Below are positions 18,060 through 20,660 of a stretch of 20,660 bases of DNA, one piece after another. A program made the translations under genes and the position numbers. Each line of letters starts with the position of its first letter. The stretch's first letter is position 1. The notes under the pieces are model-generated. The model did not search any database. It was not told where the DNA came from and worked only from the letters and a program-made list of their open reading frames with translations. This DNA comes from Seminavis robusta (lineage: Eukaryota; Bacillariophyta; Bacillariophyceae; Naviculales; Naviculaceae): NCBI GenBank assembly GCA_903772945.1, contig CAICTM010001927.1, forward strand, positions 1-20,660. Direction: 5' to 3'.

Positions 18060-18767
18060 GTTAGTAGCGTTGTAAAATGATGTTTTGCCAAAGTGCACAA
18101 ATGCAGTTTATCTTGGTGGCAGCTACCGGTACGGTAAGCCCAAAGGATCGGATGTTGGCATGTTGGCACCTGTGATAGCGCCTGTTGGCACTTGTTAAGA
18201 CAGGCATCTACGGGGAGCTTGGATGGAGAGTATCCTAACTTCAAATTGCCGGCATGCGCTACGGTACGATGAAGACAGTTAGGGATAAAAGTATTACAAG
18301 GATAGAGCCCTTGTGCGGTCTTTTAAAATAAAGACTAACACAACATCGAGGAAGCTGGGGTTAGACTACAATACTGGAGTAGTCTAGCTAGCTAGAGGAG
18401 GATTATCTACGGAAGCCAGCGAGGGCCAGGCTTCTTAAGGTGGTTCCGCCCAGGATGTAAGCCAGCATAAAGCTGTGAATAAAACTGACGTATGTTCGTG
18501 ACATATCTTTGCAATTGTATGGAATCCGGAATCTTGAATATTCGTACTCTCGCTGGATAGCCAAATTCGCGCTAATTTTAGCTTCACCGCCAAATTGCGA
18601 AGTTCGCGCACCTCGCTCCTTATATCTTCGGATCTTCTGCGCGCACGGTGAGTCGCTGTAAGGAAGTGCGCATTGGAGACTGGATTCTCCTGGGCAGATC
18701 CACAAAGGCACGTACATCCTCATTAGTTTCGAGATCGCTCCGTTTGCTTACATCGAAACCTCACGGC
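18060..18767. other. Intergenic region with a short hairpin
   Basis: This is the promoter side of the SDR-like gene. TAGACTAC (18362-18369) and GTAGTCTA (18379-18386) form an 8-bp inverted repeat around 9 nt and run straight into a CTAGCTAGCTAG word. A GGTACGG patch lies near 18127. No coding sequence is supported; the frame that reaches 18648 opens with GTG. Confidence 0.5.
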
Positions 18768-19160
18768 ATGGAGGAGTCAACTCCCACCCCACGCACCAAA
18801 TGGAAGCCATCAGCTACTAGTGAGATAGCACGGCTTAGTGCCAGTGGCACTGGTTGGAACAAGCTTGCTGGAGTAAATGAATGTGTTCCTAGCACTGGAA
18901 GGACAACTCGAAATGCCAACAGTGGAACCAACAAACATGGGAAGAGACTGTTTCAGGAAGACATTGCTGTGCCAGACAAGGTTGCAACAGAAGGAGCCAC
19001 TACAGCTGAAGAAGAAGAGGCTACCACCGATGAAGAAGATAATGAACTCACCGCCACGGAATTCAATACCAAAGCAAGCAGCCGGCTACTGTTGGAGACG
19101 AGCCAAGTGCAATACACGGCTCTTAGCCTTATTCGCGACTCGATCCTAGATAGGGTTTGA
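18768..19160 (+). CDS. ORF of unknown function, possibly from a mobile element
   Basis: From the ATG at 18768 this frame encodes 130 residues (the frame is open upstream to 18648, a GTG). The N-terminal half is basic and Ser/Thr-rich. An acidic run, EEEEATTDEEDNE, follows, and then ASSRLLLETSQVQYTAL. That last stretch faintly recalls segments found ahead of Cys-rich domains in transposase-type proteins of diatoms, but I cannot confirm it. The frame ends right beside a decayed Ty3/gypsy element on the other strand, so it may be a truncated, interrupted gene. Function is unknown. Confidence 0.3.
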   Translation: MEESTPTPRTKWKPSATSEIARLSASGTGWNKLAGVNECVPSTGRTTRNANSGTNKHGKRLFQEDIAVPDKVATEGATTAEEEEATTDEEDNELTATEFNTKASSRLLLETSQVQYTALSLIRDSILDRV

Positions 19161-19179
19161 GTTCGACTCATGACTGATG

Positions 19180-20100
19180 ACTGAGTCTCTCGTGAATAGT
19201 CATTTGAGACAGGGTTCTCAATGACCGCGCTAGTCATGGCCCATGATAGGGTTTAGCATCAGGGAGAATTCTACTTCGTAGTCGTCCATCTGCCACTTTG
19301 CTAAAGTACCATCGAATAGGTCAGAGTACTTCGTCAGTAAGGAATGAAGCTGTTCCTTCTCTTCCGTGTTAACTGATCTTGACTTTGGCAAACCTGCCTT
19401 AAGTCGCTTGTTCTATTTCGCATCAGAATCTTCTTGAGACGATCGCACTGTCCTCAACAGCGGTAGGATCAGGAATGAAAAGTTTTCCTCTTCATTGGTG
19501 TCGCTGTCTTTCATAGGAATAGATGCGCCGTCCCATTCCACTGACAATGTAGTGAAATCGAACTTGAATCCTAGGTCAGAGAGAATGTCTCGACTATGAT
19601 CATGTCATACGCCCCAAGCTTGGTGACGTGTAGTCCCACTCGATAATTCTATCTCGTGGAATTCAGAATCAAAAATGGCACCTGCACTTCGTGCTGTTTT
19701 TAATTCTCCTGCAGGGAAGTCCACATCGTTTGGACGCCCCCAAGATCCTTCATGCGTAATTTCTTAGCTGAGTTGAAATAAGTCCGGATGCTCCTGTACC
19801 AGTAAGCAACGGAGTGTAACGGGTTTTGGTTTCCCTTTTCTCGCTTGTAAATCTAACATAGACGATGGTTTGAGTCTCTTGTCTGCGACGTTTACGAGGT
19901 GGTTGGCCACGGACAGGTTAACGATGCTAAATAGATATCAGAGTCTAGTTGAGCAGCTTCTAGCAATCATCTAATTTGCCGTAGAGTTCATCAGTTGCAA
20001 AAATTCTTGTTTACTAGTTAGTGAGATATCTTCATCATTGGTATGAGAAATCGACATGGTTCCGTTGAGTCGTCATCCTGGCCTAATCCTCAGATAGAGA
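19180..20100 (-). mobile_element. Decayed Ty3/gypsy retrotransposon fragment (gag end - protease - RT start)
   Basis: On the minus strand, broken frames read as a gypsy-type polyprotein. A basic segment, PVRGQPPRKRRRQ, comes just before the protease at about 19918-19880. The active site reads LLTGTGASGLIS, where DTG is expected: the codon at 19798-19800 is GGT (Gly) in place of Asp. YDMII (19595-19609) is followed, after a 1-base frameshift, by DILSDLGFKFDF and VEWDGASIPMKD; this is the protease-to-RT linker typical of gypsy elements. A TAG stop at 19413-19415 interrupts the linker. KYSDLFDGT (end at 19305) is the conserved lead-in to reverse transcriptase, followed by YHGP, a stop, and LARS...IHE in a shifted frame near 19190-19247. 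The fragment stops before the RT palm; RNase H and integrase are absent. A possible gag remnant, MSISHTNDEDISLTSKQEF, lies near 20000-20056. It is inactive. Confidence 0.85.
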
Positions 20101-20660
20101 TTTCTCCATCAAGTGATTGAAATTGATGAGGAGTTGTCCTCATTGAAGAATCTTCTGATTTGCGCTGGCAACATGGTTGCGAAGTTTGCAAGTGGTTGCA
20201 CGAGTATCGTCGATCTCGTTTTCTCTCTTTGTCGACGAGAGGAAGAATGGGTTTGTCACGCAACTGTTTTCGAAGTTGGGAACGCATGCTTTCCTTGAGC
20301 CATCTTCATGGTGAAGGAATAGGTTGAGGGAGCTGAAAGCTATTGTGTTTGTTAACAAAATGCACTACGCTAAAGCTAGTGTAAAGTCTTTCGAGTGTTT
20401 TGAGTTTGAGAGAATGAAGTTATGAGAGAGATTAGAAAACTATGAAAACTAATCAAAGAGAGAGATCATCATCAAGGATCGTAGATCTGGTCTCCGCGGG
20501 AGACTATAAAGTGTGATAGAGTAGGTTGTGGTAGTAATCCTACGTCTCTCCACGATCCTAAAACGGACGCGTGGAAGGTTTGTCTAGCCTGGATCTAGTA
20601 GCGTGGAAGTACTCCACGCTGGCTAAATATCTAGAGCGATGTTTCATCATCGACCTAGTA
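20101..20660. other. Right-end region, possibly leader or LTR remains of the gypsy element
   Basis: If the retrotransposon relic on the minus strand keeps its 5' part, gag leader and LTR would lie here. I see short interrupted frames (for example 20090-20287, minus) but no primer-binding site or matched terminal repeat. Two hairpins stand out: GTCTCC-GCG-GGAGAC at 20490-20504 and an 8-bp stem at 20600-20620. A TATAAA word at 20505-20510 is on the plus strand, opposite to the relic. The assignment to the element rests on position only. Confidence 0.3.
20600..20620. repeat. 8-bp inverted repeat (hairpin)
   Basis: AGCGTGGA (20600-20607) and TCCACGCT (20613-20620) pair perfectly around the loop AGTAC. 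The flanking AGCC (20586-20589) and GGCT (20621-20624) could extend the structure. It lies close to the window edge; its role is unknown. Confidence 0.8.

Noticed and set aside
20490..20510. TATAAA next to the GTCTCC/GGAGAC hairpin as an LTR promoter of the gypsy relic
   Set aside because: TATAAA is on the plus strand while the relic's pol reads on the minus strand, and no matching second LTR or primer-binding site is visible.
1..20660. tRNA or rRNA genes, CRISPR arrays, bacterial-type operons
   Set aside because: No cloverleaf with a GTTCGAAT-type arm, no regularly spaced repeat array and no rRNA core motifs were seen; introns and gene spacing are eukaryotic.

Overview
The window looks like nuclear DNA of a diatom, probably a pennate species; a genome like that of Seminavis robusta is my guess, not something I could test. 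The grounds are short GT-AG introns (77-107 nt), genes spread singly on both strands with long AT-rich gaps, a BCS1-type AAA ATPase and a trypsin of the kind diatoms carry, a likely plastid presequence (signal peptide followed by Phe), and repeated CTAGCTAG words between genes.

Layout from left to right. 1-1544 has no gene I can defend, only repeats and palindromes. 1545-4621 (minus) is a seven-exon BCS1-like AAA ATPase of 847 residues, with a very large insertion inside the ATPase core. 4622-6200 holds two weak secreted-type ORFs and a 38-bp tandem duplication. 6201-7058 and 8640-9791 (both minus) are intronless paralogues. Each has a SILK-type motif followed by an RVxF motif, the two classic docking motifs for protein phosphatase 1 (PP1), and then a basic RRRxS-EN block. 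9792-12379 is a long gap. 12380-14230 (plus) is a three-exon secreted trypsin with two C-terminal beta-rich repeats. 14731-16143 (minus) is a type I membrane protein whose ectodomain resembles bacterial aldose-1-epimerase-like proteins; it converges on the protease. 17139-18059 (minus) is a secretory or plastid atypical short-chain dehydrogenase (NAD(P)-fold) protein. 18768-19160 (plus) is an ORF of unknown kind. From about 19180 to 20100 (minus) lies a decayed Ty3/gypsy retrotransposon, running from the end of gag through the aspartic protease to the start of reverse transcriptase. It carries stops, frameshifts and a lost catalytic Asp.

No operon-like cooperation is expected. The only evident relationship is the SILK/RVxF pair, which looks like a local duplication that has diverged. 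It is the best candidate here for an undescribed system: two neighbouring putative PP1 regulatory subunits sharing a third, possibly phosphorylatable, motif. Exon joins were worked out by hand from splice sites, reading phase and family motifs. All family assignments come from motif recognition, without database searches.
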